In this document: positions 9,216 to 19,200 of the stretch, in pieces
Layout of the letters: each line of letters opens with the position of its first letter
Position numbering within the stretch: position 1 is the first letter of the stretch
NCBI RefSeq assembly: GCF_030733745.1
Contig: NZ_JASHIK010000008.1
Location: 1 to 64,000, forward strand
DNA from: Stappia sp. MMSF_3263
GTDB taxonomy: Bacteria > Pseudomonadota > Alphaproteobacteria > Rhizobiales > Stappiaceae
DNA: 64,000 nucleotides
Reading direction: 5' to 3'
Translations under genes and position numbers: made by a program
Notes under the pieces: model-generated
What the model saw: only the letters and a program-made list of their open reading frames with translations
Told to the model about the DNA's origin: nothing
Database searches by the model: none

Positions 9216-10229
9216 CTAGCGGATCGGCATGGCGTACATCAGGCCGCCGTCTTTCCACTGGGCATTCACGCCGCGTTCGAGGCCGAGCGGTATCGTCAGG
9301 TTGCGGTCGAAGATCTCGCCGTAGTTGCCGACCGCCGAAATCGCGTCCTTCATCCAGCTTGGGCCCAGCCCGACGAAGTTGCCTGTGTCGACCGAACTGC
9401 CGAGCAGGCGCTGGACGTCAGGGTTCGAGGAACTGGCCGCCATCTCGTCGACATTCGCGGAGTTGATTCCAAGCTCTTCGGCAGCCAGCAGGCCGTAGAC
9501 CGTCCAGGACACGATGTCCTTCCAGTTGTTGTCGCCATGCGCCACGAGCGGAGCCAAGGGCTCTTTCGAGATCAGGTTCGGCAGGATGGTATGGGCTCCC
9601 GGATCGGGAAAGCTCATGCGGAACGAGGCCAACTGGCTGGCGTCGGTTGTGAGGGCATCGCACCGGTCCGTCAGATAGGCTTCAACCGCTTCGCGCTTGC
9701 CTTCGAACACGACGGCCTCGATCTGGATATTCTGCGCCCGCGCGAAATCGGCGAGATTCAGCTCTGTGGTCGTACCGGTGGTCACGCAGACCGTACCGCC
9801 GTCCAGCCCCTTCGCCGTCGTGATGCCGGACTCGGCACGAACCATGAAACCCTGGCCATCGAAGAAAATGACCTGGGTGAAGTCGACGCCCTCGGCGCCA
9901 TCGCGCTTCATCGTCCAGGTCGTGGTGCGAGAGGTCATCTCGACTTGTCCACTCGAGACGGCCAGGATCTTCTGCTTGGAGGAGAGCGGAACAAAGCGCA
10001 CCGCATCTGCATCCCCTAGAACGGCGGCCGCAACGGCACGGCAGACATCCGCGTCCAGCCCTTCCCAGCGCCCCTCGGAATTCGGGTTTGAGAAACCGGG
10101 AACGCCTTCACTGACGCCGCATGCCAACACGCCCGCTTCGCGCACTTTCTCCAGGGTCCCGGCATGCGCCGCCCCTGCCGATACGGTCGCAGCGAGTGCG
10201 GCCAGCACCATGATCCTTGTCTTCATCAT
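9216..10229 (-). CDS. aapJ: Amino-acid ABC transporter substrate-binding protein (AapJ type)
   Basis: A 337-residue periplasmic binding protein of the general L-amino-acid AapJ family. A signal peptide MMKTRIMVLAALAATVSAG ends near AHAG, followed by the family sequence LEKVREAGVLACGVSEGVPG. Near the C-terminus it has SAVGNYGEIFDRNL, also family-typical. The start at 10229 has GGAGGAGAG just before it; the longer frame from 10334 adds non-signal-like residues. It is the first gene of the leftward transport and catabolism run, facing the serB-like gene across a 436-bp regulatory gap. A paralogue lies at 11556-12566. Confidence 0.95.
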   Translation of the reverse strand: MMKTRIMVLAALAATVSAGAAHAGTLEKVREAGVLACGVSEGVPGFSNPNSEGRWEGLDADVCRAVAAAVLGDADAVRFVPLSSKQKILAVSSGQVEMTSRTTTWTMKRDGAEGVDFTQVIFFDGQGFMVRAESGITTAKGLDGGTVCVTTGTTTELNLADFARAQNIQIEAVVFEGKREAVEAYLTDRCDALTTDASQLASFRMSFPDPGAHTILPNLISKEPLAPLVAHGDNNWKDIVSWTVYGLLAAEELGINSANVDEMAASSSNPDVQRLLGSSVDTGNFVGLGPSWMKDAISAVGNYGEIFDRNLTIPLGLERGVNAQWKDGGLMYAMPIR

Positions 10230-10665
10230 CTCTCTCCTCCACATGTAGTTTGTAAAATTAAGTAAATCCTCGATATTTTTGTTCCAAGGCCTGTATAAAC
10301 AGCCTTTCAACGCCCCCTCCTGAATTGAAACCATAGCGATGAAGGCCCCGCGTCGAGTATCCGCCGTGAGGACGAGCTTGCGCCCATGCCGATACGCGAT
10401 CGGGCCACAGGCTCCGCCGAGAGGATTGGTACTTTCGGATGAGATTCTATTTATTTGTTAAAAATCAGATAGTTATGATCGGTCGAGATGCTAAGGAACT
10501 GCATCCCGCCTAGGTCTTCATGCCGAATGGAACGCTGAGCGACATTGAGACAAGCTGCAGATGATCCCGCCAGCTCTCCCAGATGAGTTCTGACGGTCTG
10601 CAATAACTTCAAGGGCCGGGTTTGTAGTCGCAGGCCGAAGGCGCCCTTGACCCAGAGGATCAAGC
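10230..10665. promoter_or_regulatory. Divergent control region between aapJ and the serB-like gene
   Basis: A 436-bp gap that must hold the promoters of both runs. AT-rich patches occur near 10240-10290 and 10440-10480. I could not fix reliable -35/-10 pairs or a sigma-54 site. It is the natural target for the response regulator encoded at 2323-2967, which is inference. Confidence 0.45.
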
Positions 10666-11544
10666 ATGAAGTCAAATCTGGTTGCTGTTGGATGCCCGTC
10701 ACGCGGCGTTTCGCCGTTCAACGCCCTGGGAACGGCCATCGGATTGCAGGACTTCCAATGGCTCTCGGTCGGACAGGCCGCCTTGTTTCAACTGGACCGC
10801 AGTCTCGACAACGCGTCGGTTCGTGCCCTCAAAGAGCATGCGGCATCGCTTGAAATCGACCTTTTCATCACGCACAAACCGCTTGAAAAGAAAAAGCTGC
10901 TGGTTGCCGACATGGAAGCGACAATCATCCTGGATGAGATGCTGGACCTCTTGGCCGAGGATCTCGGCCTTGGCGAGGCCGTCGCCAATATCACCAGCCT
11001 TGCCATGAATGGCCGGATTGATTTCACTCGCTCTCTTGCCGCCCGAACCGCGCTCTTTGCCGGAACGCCTGAAAGCCGGTTGCGCGGGCTTTGCGAGAAG
11101 ATCCGCTTTACGCCGGGGGCGCAGCGTCTTGTTTCGAGTATGAAGAAGTCCGGAGCGAGGACCATTCTCGTTACCGGCGGTTACGACATCTTTGCTCAGA
11201 GGGTCAAGCAAGTCTGCGGGTTTGACGAGGTCATCGCCAACAAGCCTGTCGTTCAGGACGGGGTTCTGACGGGTCACCTTGTTCCCCCTGTGTGCTCAGC
11301 CAGCACGAAACGCGAGGTGCTGGAAAGGGCCTGCGGCGCTCTCGGCGTTTCGCCTGACCATGCCTGTGCAATCGGGGATGGCGCCAACGACATCGACATG
11401 CTCAAGATCGCCGGTCTTTCAGCGAGTTATCACGGCAAGCCCGTGCTCCACGATCTGGTCGATTTCAATTTCGTGCACAGTGACTTGACTGCAGTGCTTT
11501 TCGCGCAAGGCTACCGCGACAGCGAAATTTCCGCCCAAGCTTGA
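10666..11544 (+). CDS. SerB-like phosphoserine phosphatase with altered motif I
   Basis: A 292-residue HAD phosphatase of the SerB type. Motif II is ILVTGGYDIFA (Thr170), the motif III lysine is in STKREVLE (Lys215), motif IV is AIGDGANDIDML, and the substrate-loop Glu is kept in LDEMLD. Motif I reads DMEAT (Asp82 to Thr86) where SerB enzymes have DxDST. The nucleophile Asp is present, but the second Asp, normally the general acid/base, is Glu and the following Ser is Ala. It may therefore be slow, altered in substrate, or a sensor rather than the housekeeping enzyme. GAGGATC precedes the ATG. It is followed closely by a binding protein and a sensor kinase gene. Confidence 0.88.
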   Translation: MKSNLVAVGCPSRGVSPFNALGTAIGLQDFQWLSVGQAALFQLDRSLDNASVRALKEHAASLEIDLFITHKPLEKKKLLVADMEATIILDEMLDLLAEDLGLGEAVANITSLAMNGRIDFTRSLAARTALFAGTPESRLRGLCEKIRFTPGAQRLVSSMKKSGARTILVTGGYDIFAQRVKQVCGFDEVIANKPVVQDGVLTGHLVPPVCSASTKREVLERACGALGVSPDHACAIGDGANDIDMLKIAGLSASYHGKPVLHDLVDFNFVHSDLTAVLFAQGYRDSEISAQA

Positions 11545-11555
11545 GGTTCGAGGTT

Positions 11556-12566
11556 ATGATCTCTGCGTTGCGAACGTTCCTTCGATCCGTTGCATTTCTT
11601 CTGGTCGCCGCGCCGCAATGCCTGTCCGCGGAACCCGGCTCGACCCTCAGGGCCGTCGTAGATCGCGGCTATCTGATCTGCGGGGTCGGCGTCGGCGACA
11701 TCGGCTTTGCGACACAGCAGGTGGACGGCAGCTGGGCGGGATTTGACGTCGACTTCTGCCGTGCGGTTGCAACGGCAACCCTGGCCGATGCGGAAGCCGT
11801 CGAGTTTGTTCCGCTGGACAGCCTGAATCGCCTGAGCATCCTTGGAAGCGGCGATATCGACGTTCTGTTTCGCACGACGACCTTCACCATGGAGCGCGAC
11901 GTCGCACTTGGCTTTGAATTTCCTGCGGTCACCTATTTTGACGAGCAGCGCATTCTCGCCCACGCAAGCACAAAGGCCAGGAGGCTCGCCGACCTTGCCG
12001 GCCACACCATTTGCGCAAACGCCGGCACGACGAGCATTCGGAACATCAGGAAGGCGATCGATGCCCAGCAGATCAAGGCCGAGATCCTCGAGATCTCCTC
12101 GCAAGCAGGACGCTGGCGCGCCTTTTTCGGGCAGGAATGCACTGCTGTCACCAGCGACAGCAGCGATCTCCTTATCATGGTGGCCATGCACGGCCTGGAT
12201 GAGAAGTCGCTTATAGTATTGGATGACGTTCTGGCCAATGAACCCTTGAGCGCGGTTGTGCGCGATGGCGATCAACAATGGGAACAGATCATTCGCTGGG
12301 TTGTTAATCTCCTTGTTCTGGCGGAAGCCGAGGGCATCTATCAGGCAAGCGCACCTGACGTGCTTGAAAGGCTGGAGGTTCCGGCTTACCGACAACTCGG
12401 ACTGGCTGAAGGCTGGGCCCACAGAACGATCTCGCAGGTGGGCAACTACGGCGAGATTTTTGCCCGCAACCTGGGGTCCGATAGCAAGCTTGGACTGGAG
12501 CGGGGGCTGAACAAACTCTGGCGCGATGGCGGACTGATGTATCCCCTCCCGATGAAGAACCAATAA
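11556..12566 (+). CDS. Orphan AapJ-like periplasmic binding protein, probable sensor partner
   Basis: A 336-residue paralogue of the AapJ protein encoded at 9216-10229. It has a signal peptide (MISALRTFLRSVAFLLVAAP, cut near LSAEP), then LRAVVDRGYLICGVGVGDIG and the family C-terminal QVGNYGEIFARNLG. I chose the ATG at 11556; the longer frame begins with TTG inside serB. No permease gene accompanies it. It lies between the phosphatase gene and a membrane hybrid kinase, with a 9-bp gap to the latter. This suggests a TorT-like role, presenting a bound amino acid to the kinase, rather than transport. It could also feed AapQMP. Confidence 0.85.
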   Translation: MISALRTFLRSVAFLLVAAPQCLSAEPGSTLRAVVDRGYLICGVGVGDIGFATQQVDGSWAGFDVDFCRAVATATLADAEAVEFVPLDSLNRLSILGSGDIDVLFRTTTFTMERDVALGFEFPAVTYFDEQRILAHASTKARRLADLAGHTICANAGTTSIRNIRKAIDAQQIKAEILEISSQAGRWRAFFGQECTAVTSDSSDLLIMVAMHGLDEKSLIVLDDVLANEPLSAVVRDGDQQWEQIIRWVVNLLVLAEAEGIYQASAPDVLERLEVPAYRQLGLAEGWAHRTISQVGNYGEIFARNLGSDSKLGLERGLNKLWRDGGLMYPLPMKNQ

Positions 12567-12575
12567 GTCATTCTT

Positions 12576-14726
12576 ATGCAGCAATCGCAGATTGGCATTG
12601 GCACGATCGTCTTTCTGTCCTTGCTGTGCATGTCGCTTGGAACGCTTGCGATCGGCTTCATCGCCGTCTTCGGTATCCGTTCCTATAGCAAGGAGTTCGA
12701 TCGGCTCGTCACGATCGACCTGCCTCGCGCGGATGTTTCTATCAAGATGAACGGTGCGGTTTCCGGGTTGAGCAGCCAGGCCGTGGAACTGGCGCTCGCT
12801 CATTCGGAAAGCGCCTTCGGCACGGTTCGCATTCAGATCGAAGACCAGATCCAGGCAATCGACCGCCTGAGGCGGCCGGTCCGCAACCTCGGCCTGAACG
12901 AAACAGAGTTTTCGCGGATCGACGACTGGCTCACCGACCTCACGGACAATCTTATTGTTCTTACGGATCTGATTGCCCGGCGCATCGAAGTGGAAAGGAC
13001 GCGTGCCGGCCTGGCGGCACAGGCAAGCCAATCCAGCGTTCCAATCGCCCTGCAAAAGAAATACCTTTTGTTTCTCAGAGATTTGAATGAAGCAAACCTG
13101 CCCGTCGATTTCTCGCGGCTTGACGCCGATCTGGAGCACATGGCCAGCCTGGGATTGCCGCCGGCACCCCGGTCGCTCATCACGAACCTCATTGCGAGGG
13201 GCCGCGAGAGAGCACAGGTCGAGAAAGCGATCCAGGGCAGGCTAAGCCGGCATGCGCAACTGTCTTCCCTGCTCACCGATGCGACCCGGTTGAGCTCCGC
13301 AACGCTCAACGAGAGCGCAAACGCGCGAAGCGCGCTTATCCTGGAAAAAATGCGCGTCAGCGCCTACCTGATCCTCGTCGGCTTCCTGGTCTTCGCATCC
13401 ATTGCGATCTCGATCTTCTTCTACCTTGACCGAAACGTGGTTGCCCGCATTCAGCACCTGACGCGCCAGATCAACAAGTATGTTGGAGAAGGCAACGCAG
13501 CCAAGCCTGAAGAGCGATTGAATGAAATCTCCATGATTGAGATGTCCTTCAATACCCTTCGCAACACGATAAATGAACGCGAAGCGCGACTTGTGGCGTT
13601 GAATGTGGCTGCAACGGAAGCGCGTGCGGATGCCGAGGAGGCCAACCGCTCAAAGTCCGAACTGCTGGCGGCGGCAAGTCACGATCTGCGCCAGCCAATC
13701 CACGCCATGGGCTTGTTGCTCGGGGGCATCGATCGGACGTCGATCGATGGGAACTCACGCCAGACAATCGATCAACTGGCTGCGCTGACCCGCGAGACAA
13801 GCCAGATGTTCAACTCCATTCTCGACCTTTCCAAACTGGAGGCGGGAACCTTCACCGCAATCAGTGTTCCTGTTGATGTCAACGAGTTGTTTCAACGAAT
13901 GGAGCTGGAGTTCGCACCCCGTGCCACCTCGGCCAAGGCACGATTACAGATCTGTTTCCCCCCGCCCCACACGTTTGTCCTTGGGGACGCCGAGGCGATC
14001 TATCGGGTACTCAGCAACTTGCTTGTCAATGCGCTGGACTATGGCCGGGACGGCTCCACCCTGGTGCGATGTGACGTCAAGGACGACGCAGTCGTCTTCC
14101 TCGTTGCGGACCAGGGGCCCGGATTGTCCGTGACCCCTTCGGGAAAAACGGCAAGCGCCGTTGAACACACGGTCCAGCACTACGGGTTGGGGCTTTCGAT
14201 CTGCTTCGCTTTGACGAAAGCCATGAATACGGAGATGATGCACCGGGAGTTGCAAGAAGGTGGCACGGAGTTTCGCTTTCAGCTGCCAAAGGCAGATGCA
14301 CAGGCCCAGACGCTCCCTTCGCCCAGTACAAGACAGGACAACGGCCTGAAATGGCGCAACCTGATCCTGCTCGAGGACAACGCCGATGTTCACTCAGCAA
14401 CCAAAGACCTGCTTGAGCGACTTGGAAGCTCGGTAACGGCCTGCCGTTCCGTGCGCGAGGCCAGGCAAGTGCTGGCGCGGCAGAGCGAACCGTTTTTCTT
14501 CATTACGGATTTCGACTTGGGCCGGGGGAACACGACCGAGGTGCTCGTCTCCGAAACCATGAAGAATTCGGGGCTCCTGCGAGGTATCATCGTGACCACG
14601 GCAAGCCCCGGACGCCTTCCCAGGGCATGGCACAACGCACCGGGCATCCAACTTCTGGAAAAACCTTTCACGATAAACCGGCTTGCGAGCCTGTTGCGCT
14701 TTCTCGCAAAACAGGCCGATCAGTAA
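12576..14726 (+). CDS. Hybrid sensor histidine kinase with periplasmic helical sensor
   Basis: A 716-residue membrane kinase. Membrane segments lie near residues 10-33 and 263-284, bounding a periplasmic helical region of about 225 residues, then HAMP, a HisKA domain with His369 in AAASHDLRQPIHAMG, an ATPase domain (N box NLLVNALDYG, G1 DQGPGLS, G2 YGLGLSIC) and a receiver domain from about 596 with LILLEDNAD, probable phosphoacceptor Asp645 and Lys696. The layout resembles TorS, which reads a periplasmic binding protein. The adjacent orphan binding protein fits that role. The output is probably the NarL-type regulator at 2323-2967. A direct histidine phosphotransfer domain was not seen. Confidence 0.9.
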   Translation: MQQSQIGIGTIVFLSLLCMSLGTLAIGFIAVFGIRSYSKEFDRLVTIDLPRADVSIKMNGAVSGLSSQAVELALAHSESAFGTVRIQIEDQIQAIDRLRRPVRNLGLNETEFSRIDDWLTDLTDNLIVLTDLIARRIEVERTRAGLAAQASQSSVPIALQKKYLLFLRDLNEANLPVDFSRLDADLEHMASLGLPPAPRSLITNLIARGRERAQVEKAIQGRLSRHAQLSSLLTDATRLSSATLNESANARSALILEKMRVSAYLILVGFLVFASIAISIFFYLDRNVVARIQHLTRQINKYVGEGNAAKPEERLNEISMIEMSFNTLRNTINEREARLVALNVAATEARADAEEANRSKSELLAAASHDLRQPIHAMGLLLGGIDRTSIDGNSRQTIDQLAALTRETSQMFNSILDLSKLEAGTFTAISVPVDVNELFQRMELEFAPRATSAKARLQICFPPPHTFVLGDAEAIYRVLSNLLVNALDYGRDGSTLVRCDVKDDAVVFLVADQGPGLSVTPSGKTASAVEHTVQHYGLGLSICFALTKAMNTEMMHRELQEGGTEFRFQLPKADAQAQTLPSPSTRQDNGLKWRNLILLEDNADVHSATKDLLERLGSSVTACRSVREARQVLARQSEPFFFITDFDLGRGNTTEVLVSETMKNSGLLRGIIVTTASPGRLPRAWHNAPGIQLLEKPFTINRLASLLRFLAKQADQ

Positions 14727-14810
14727 CCTCCGCACCGCCGGCGCGCTTGCGGCATGACCTTGGTCCCCACTTCTTGCAGAAACAGAACCCGAGCCAGAAG
14801 GCCTGGTTCT

Positions 14811-15116
14811 GACATCGCTGGCGATTTCGAACTGAACAGGTCGCCCCGTCTTTTGCTGAACGACAATCGCGCGAGTTCCGATCTCCGGTCCGGTGGTCAC
14901 ATCGCGAATCCGGATCTTGACCAGGTCACAACCGCGAAGCTTGCTGTCGATCGCCAGATCAAACAGGGCTCGGTTCCGGATGCGTCTCTCACGATCAAGG
15001 AAGAAGTGAACTGCCCTGAATTTGCTTCTGGGTGAAGGACGCTTGGTGCCGGCCTTCTTTCCGGCATTCCAAGCTGCGCGATCGCGGCTGGCATCATCGA
15101 ATATAAAATGGCCCAT
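14811..15116 (-). pseudogene. Truncated tyrosine recombinase/integrase
   Basis: From the ATG at 15116, with AGGAG upstream, about 102 residues match the family of tyrosine integrases carrying the segment ALFDLAIDSKLRGCDLVK, then IVVQQKTGRPVQFEI. Similarity stops abruptly near 14811, and the C-terminal half with the catalytic His/Arg and Tyr is missing. The frame continues as antisense of the kinase gene, which is not meaningful. It is a remnant of a past mobile element at the edge of the kinase locus. Confidence 0.75.
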
Positions 15117-15371
15117 GTGAGTTCTCCTCGGCCCTGATTGGCCGAGAGAGAAACGTCGTAGGAGATTGTCGCTCAGGGCCGTATCCGGACAGTCCATTGT
15201 TGGCCGATGAAATCGCGCAAGCCGACATTCTGTACAATTTGCGGAGAACTGCGAGGTGTAGCTACCGGGAGCCCAAGGCCGACAATGAGCACTAAAGACA
15301 TCTATCTTGACGTCGACCGGATATCGGCCTTGTTTATTCTGATCGCGCCCGCGCCGGTTCGGACTATTCCA

Positions 15372-16172
15372 TCAACCCGCCCTATGTCCGGTATCTTCAA
15401 CTCTTCGCAAAAGCCATAACCCATACAGAAATCCCGGCAAAACCACCGCGAGTGGAATGAAGACCTGTCCGAGAACGGAGGATTGGCTGGCTGCTTCGCT
15501 CGCCTGCTGGATGTCTTCGGCCGGCGTCTTGGACTTGACTGAGAGCAGAAGAAGAAATGTTGCCCAGTCCCAAAGTGCATGCACGATGATCGAAGCCCAG
15601 AGCGAGCCGGTTCTGATCAGGATTGCGATCAGGAGCATGCCGGTGCTCGCGGCTGCGAGCGCCTGGATCACTGATGCTCCGAAATTGCCCGTGATGAAAC
15701 CGTTCAGAATATGAACCGCACCGAACGCGGCTGTCGTGGCAAGGATGCTGGGCCAGACGGAAAACCGTGCGCGCAAGGCACGATAGAGGACACCCCGAAA
15801 CATCACCTCCTCGGAAAACCCGACGAGAAGGGTATTTGCCAGCAATAGCACAATAACGCCAGCAGGTGGCGAGCCCAGCAACAGGGCGCCAGAGAGCAGG
15901 AGGACAATCAGGATTGCAGGCAGCCAGAGCAGTCTGAGTGTTCCGGCTTTCGGCAGGCTGAAACACAGATCATGCCACCCGCGCCACAGGATCACCAGCA
16001 CAAGCAAAAAGCAGGCAAGCAGGATATGCCAGGCAATGTTTCTTGAGATCAGGTCATCCAGAGATATCTCAGGCGGATAGAGCAACTGGGCCCCGAGATA
16101 TGTCACCGCGATCCAGGCAACCAGCGTAAGCAGGGCAATGACGATGCGATTGCTCATGGCCGATGACGTCAT
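15372..16172 (-). CDS. CPBP-family intramembrane metalloprotease
   Basis: A hydrophobic protein of about 266 residues with roughly eight membrane segments. It carries the CPBP (Abi) motifs: GFSEEVMFRGVLYRAL (EExxxR), FGAVH and HALWD. The family includes CAAX-prenyl-protease-like enzymes, some in bacteriocin immunity; the substrate here is unknown. The start is uncertain: 16172 has GGAG at a long spacing, and 16157 and 16199 are alternatives. It lies 40 bp beyond the stop of the tricorn-like protease gene on the same strand and may be co-transcribed with it. Confidence 0.87.
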   Translation of the reverse strand: MTSSAMSNRIVIALLTLVAWIAVTYLGAQLLYPPEISLDDLISRNIAWHILLACFLLVLVILWRGWHDLCFSLPKAGTLRLLWLPAILIVLLLSGALLLGSPPAGVIVLLLANTLLVGFSEEVMFRGVLYRALRARFSVWPSILATTAAFGAVHILNGFITGNFGASVIQALAAASTGMLLIAILIRTGSLWASIIVHALWDWATFLLLLSVKSKTPAEDIQQASEAASQSSVLGQVFIPLAVVLPGFLYGLWLLRRVEDTGHRAG

Positions 16173-16212
16173 ATCTCGCAGCGCTCCAGATCTCTCCATG
16201 TGGCGACAGCGC

Positions 16213-19200
16213 CTATTTCAACTGCTCCAGCATGGCCTTGACTGCGGCCTCAAGCTGCGGGTCGCGCCCTTCCGCGACGAGATTGGGGTCGTTGTGGATC
16301 AGGATATCCGGCTCTATTTCGCTGTTCTCGAACCAGGTACCGTCATTGAGCTGAAAGCCGAGTTCGGGCACGCGGTAGCGAAGCCCTGCCTGCAGTTGCG
16401 GTACATCACTGACGGCCGTTCCTGTCCCGGGCGTGCGGTCGCCGACAATCTTGCCGACACCCTTCTTCTTGTAGAGCATGGGGAAGACCGATCCATCCGA
16501 ATAGCTGCCGGCGTTCTGCAACAGGATGCTCGGCTTCGTCCATCGTGCGAGTGGATAGCGCGTAACAACATGGCCGTCCCGGGCCCTGTTCACGGCATCG
16601 GAAGAGCCGGTCAGCATGATGATCAGCTCGTCATGCAGGTTGCCGCCGCCGTTCGCCCTGATGTCGACGACTGCGGCCTCGGCATCGGAGTGGAGGCCAA
16701 ACAGGTCACCGAATGCGGTGCGGTAGGGATCGGTCATCATGGAGCGTAGGTGAATATAACCGAGCCGTCCCCCGGATAGGTCGCTGACCATCGCCCGGCG
16801 CTTGCTGACCCATCGCTGATAGGCCAGCGAGAACTCCTGTGCAGTGGTGATCGGCGTCACGATGGTCTCGACCGTTTCGCCACCCTCCGCAGCCAAGACG
16901 GACAGCCGGACTTCCTTGCCCGCCTTGCGATTGAGCAGCCTCTCCATACCGATATCCGCCGCAATCGGTGCACCATCGACAGCCAGTATTGTTGCTCCAG
17001 CGCGCAAGGGGCTCGCCCTCCGGTCCGCGGGGCCGCCTGGCATGACCTCGAGAATTTTCATGCCCTCGCCATCGTGGTCGGGGTCATAGTAAAGCCCGAG
17101 AACTCCGGTTGCATCCGCGAGCGGATCCGGGCCGCTATAGCTGGGGTTTTGATGGGATGCGTTCAGTTCACCGTCCATTTCGCCCAGCAATTCCGCCAAA
17201 TCCTCCCAATGGAAGATATGCGGTGCAAAAGCGAGATAGTGATCGCGCACCCCCTTCCAGTCGGTTCCCTGCATGTCAGCCCGATAGAACGTCTGGTCGG
17301 TCGCGCGCCAGTTGGATCGGATGATATACTCGACTTCCGCGCGTATGCTGCGGTCGATTTCAGCATGATAACCGACTGCACTGGACGCGCCGCTGGCAAG
17401 GTCGTAGCGGGTAATTGTGCCGGGAGTCAGCACGAAGACAGCCGTGCCTTCGGGATCGATTTCTGCCGCAAGAACATTGGCTGCCGGGATCTCGAATACC
17501 TTTCGATCCGCGCCGCTGGACAGATCACGAACGCGTGCTTCGGCGGTTCCACTTGGTGTCGGGGAGATTGTCACAAGGGATTTGTTGTCACTCAACAGAC
17601 GGTAACTCAGATAATCGCCGGAGCGCGGCGTCAACCGTGTTGTGCGCTGGCGGACACCCTCCAGCTCCGGCCTGATCGTGGCCTTGTCGGTGACCTCATC
17701 GCCACTCGCGACCCGGCTCCGCTCGGCCGCCGTCTTGTGGAAGCTTTCCCAGCCATCGCGGGTGAGAAACGCCCCCATGACGTCCATCTCCTCCGGCTTG
17801 CCTTCCGTGGAGCGCAGGCCATAGCGGTCAGAGACCCAAAGCACAGCCGATCCGTCATCGCTGAAGTGCGGCTTGAGATCGACATAGCCGTTCTGGCTCA
17901 GGTTATGGCTTGAAGATCCGTCCGCTGCGATGAGCGCTATTTCTGCCGTGCTGAAATATCCGCTGCGCGACAGCAGCCACTGCCCGTCCGGGCTCCACTC
18001 TAGCGCAAGATCGCCATCGTTGTAGGAGTACGTCCGGTCGCCCGCTTGAGCGATCAGAGATGTACCGGTCTGAAGATCCTGAACCCGCAACTCGGTCCGG
18101 TTACGCAGATAGGCGATGCGCTTGCCCTCCGGGTCGTAAGCCGGGGCAAAGAGATCCGCATCATCCTTGACCAGCGCGCGCTCATTCAACGCCACCGGTG
18201 CGGAGAACCTATCGACCTCGTCGCCATCGTTCATCGATGTTTCGTAAATGTCCCAGCTACCACTTCCCTCGCTTGCATAGACAAGCCGGCGACCATCGGC
18301 GGAGAACGCCGGATCGCGTTCCTGGGCAACCGTGTCTGTAATGCGCCGCGTGACCTTGCTGTCCCATCCAGTGGCGAAGATCTCGCCGCGTGCCACAAAC
18401 GCGATCTCCCTGCCGCCGGGCGCAATCGCCATTTGCGTCACTTCTCCTGTCACATCACGAATAGAGGTCGTGTCATAGAGAGAACCCTGGCTGATCGTGA
18501 CCGTGATGCGGACAGGCTCCGCCGCGTCGGGATCAAGCCGCCATAGGGCGCCGTTCCAGGCATAGGCGAGTGTCCCGTCCGATGCCGAAGAGAGGAAGCG
18601 TACGGGCCATCGCTCGTGGAAGGTCACCTGTTCCGGTTCGCTCTGGTCGAGACCCTTGCGCCAGACATTGAAGTTGCCGCCCCGTTCGCTCAGCCAATAG
18701 ACTTGGCTGCCGTCGGCACTCCAAATGGGATCACGATCCTCCCCACGGTAGCCGGTGATTTCCTCATGGTGGTTGGTGTTGGGATCATAGAGCCAGATAT
18801 CATGGCTCGCATCGGAGACATGGTGCTTGCGCCAGGTATTCTCCACGATCGAGGGATCGTCCTCGTAGAGGATCCTGCCATCCGGACCATAGGTGAGATT
18901 GAGGGCGGTTGTCGGCAGGAGTTGCCTGGGGCGCCCGCCCATAGCCGAAACCGCATAGGGCCGCTGGTAGAGACCCGACAGTCCATAAACGGCGTTTGTT
19001 GCATCGGCCTTCGGATCTCCGAGGCGTGCCGAGGAAAACACCACCTCCTTGCCGTCAGGCGTAAAGCTCATCGGCCGATCATTCGCCGAATGGTAGGTCA
19101 GGCGCGCGATCGCACCGCCCCCCGCGGGCGCGATGAAGACATCATCCTGTCCATGGCGATCGGCGGCAAAAGCAATGGACTGGCCATCGGGCGACCACAC

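Noticed and set aside
11511-13139. 542-codon minus-strand frame
   Set aside because: Antisense of the orphan binding protein and the kinase start, both of which have clear family motifs.
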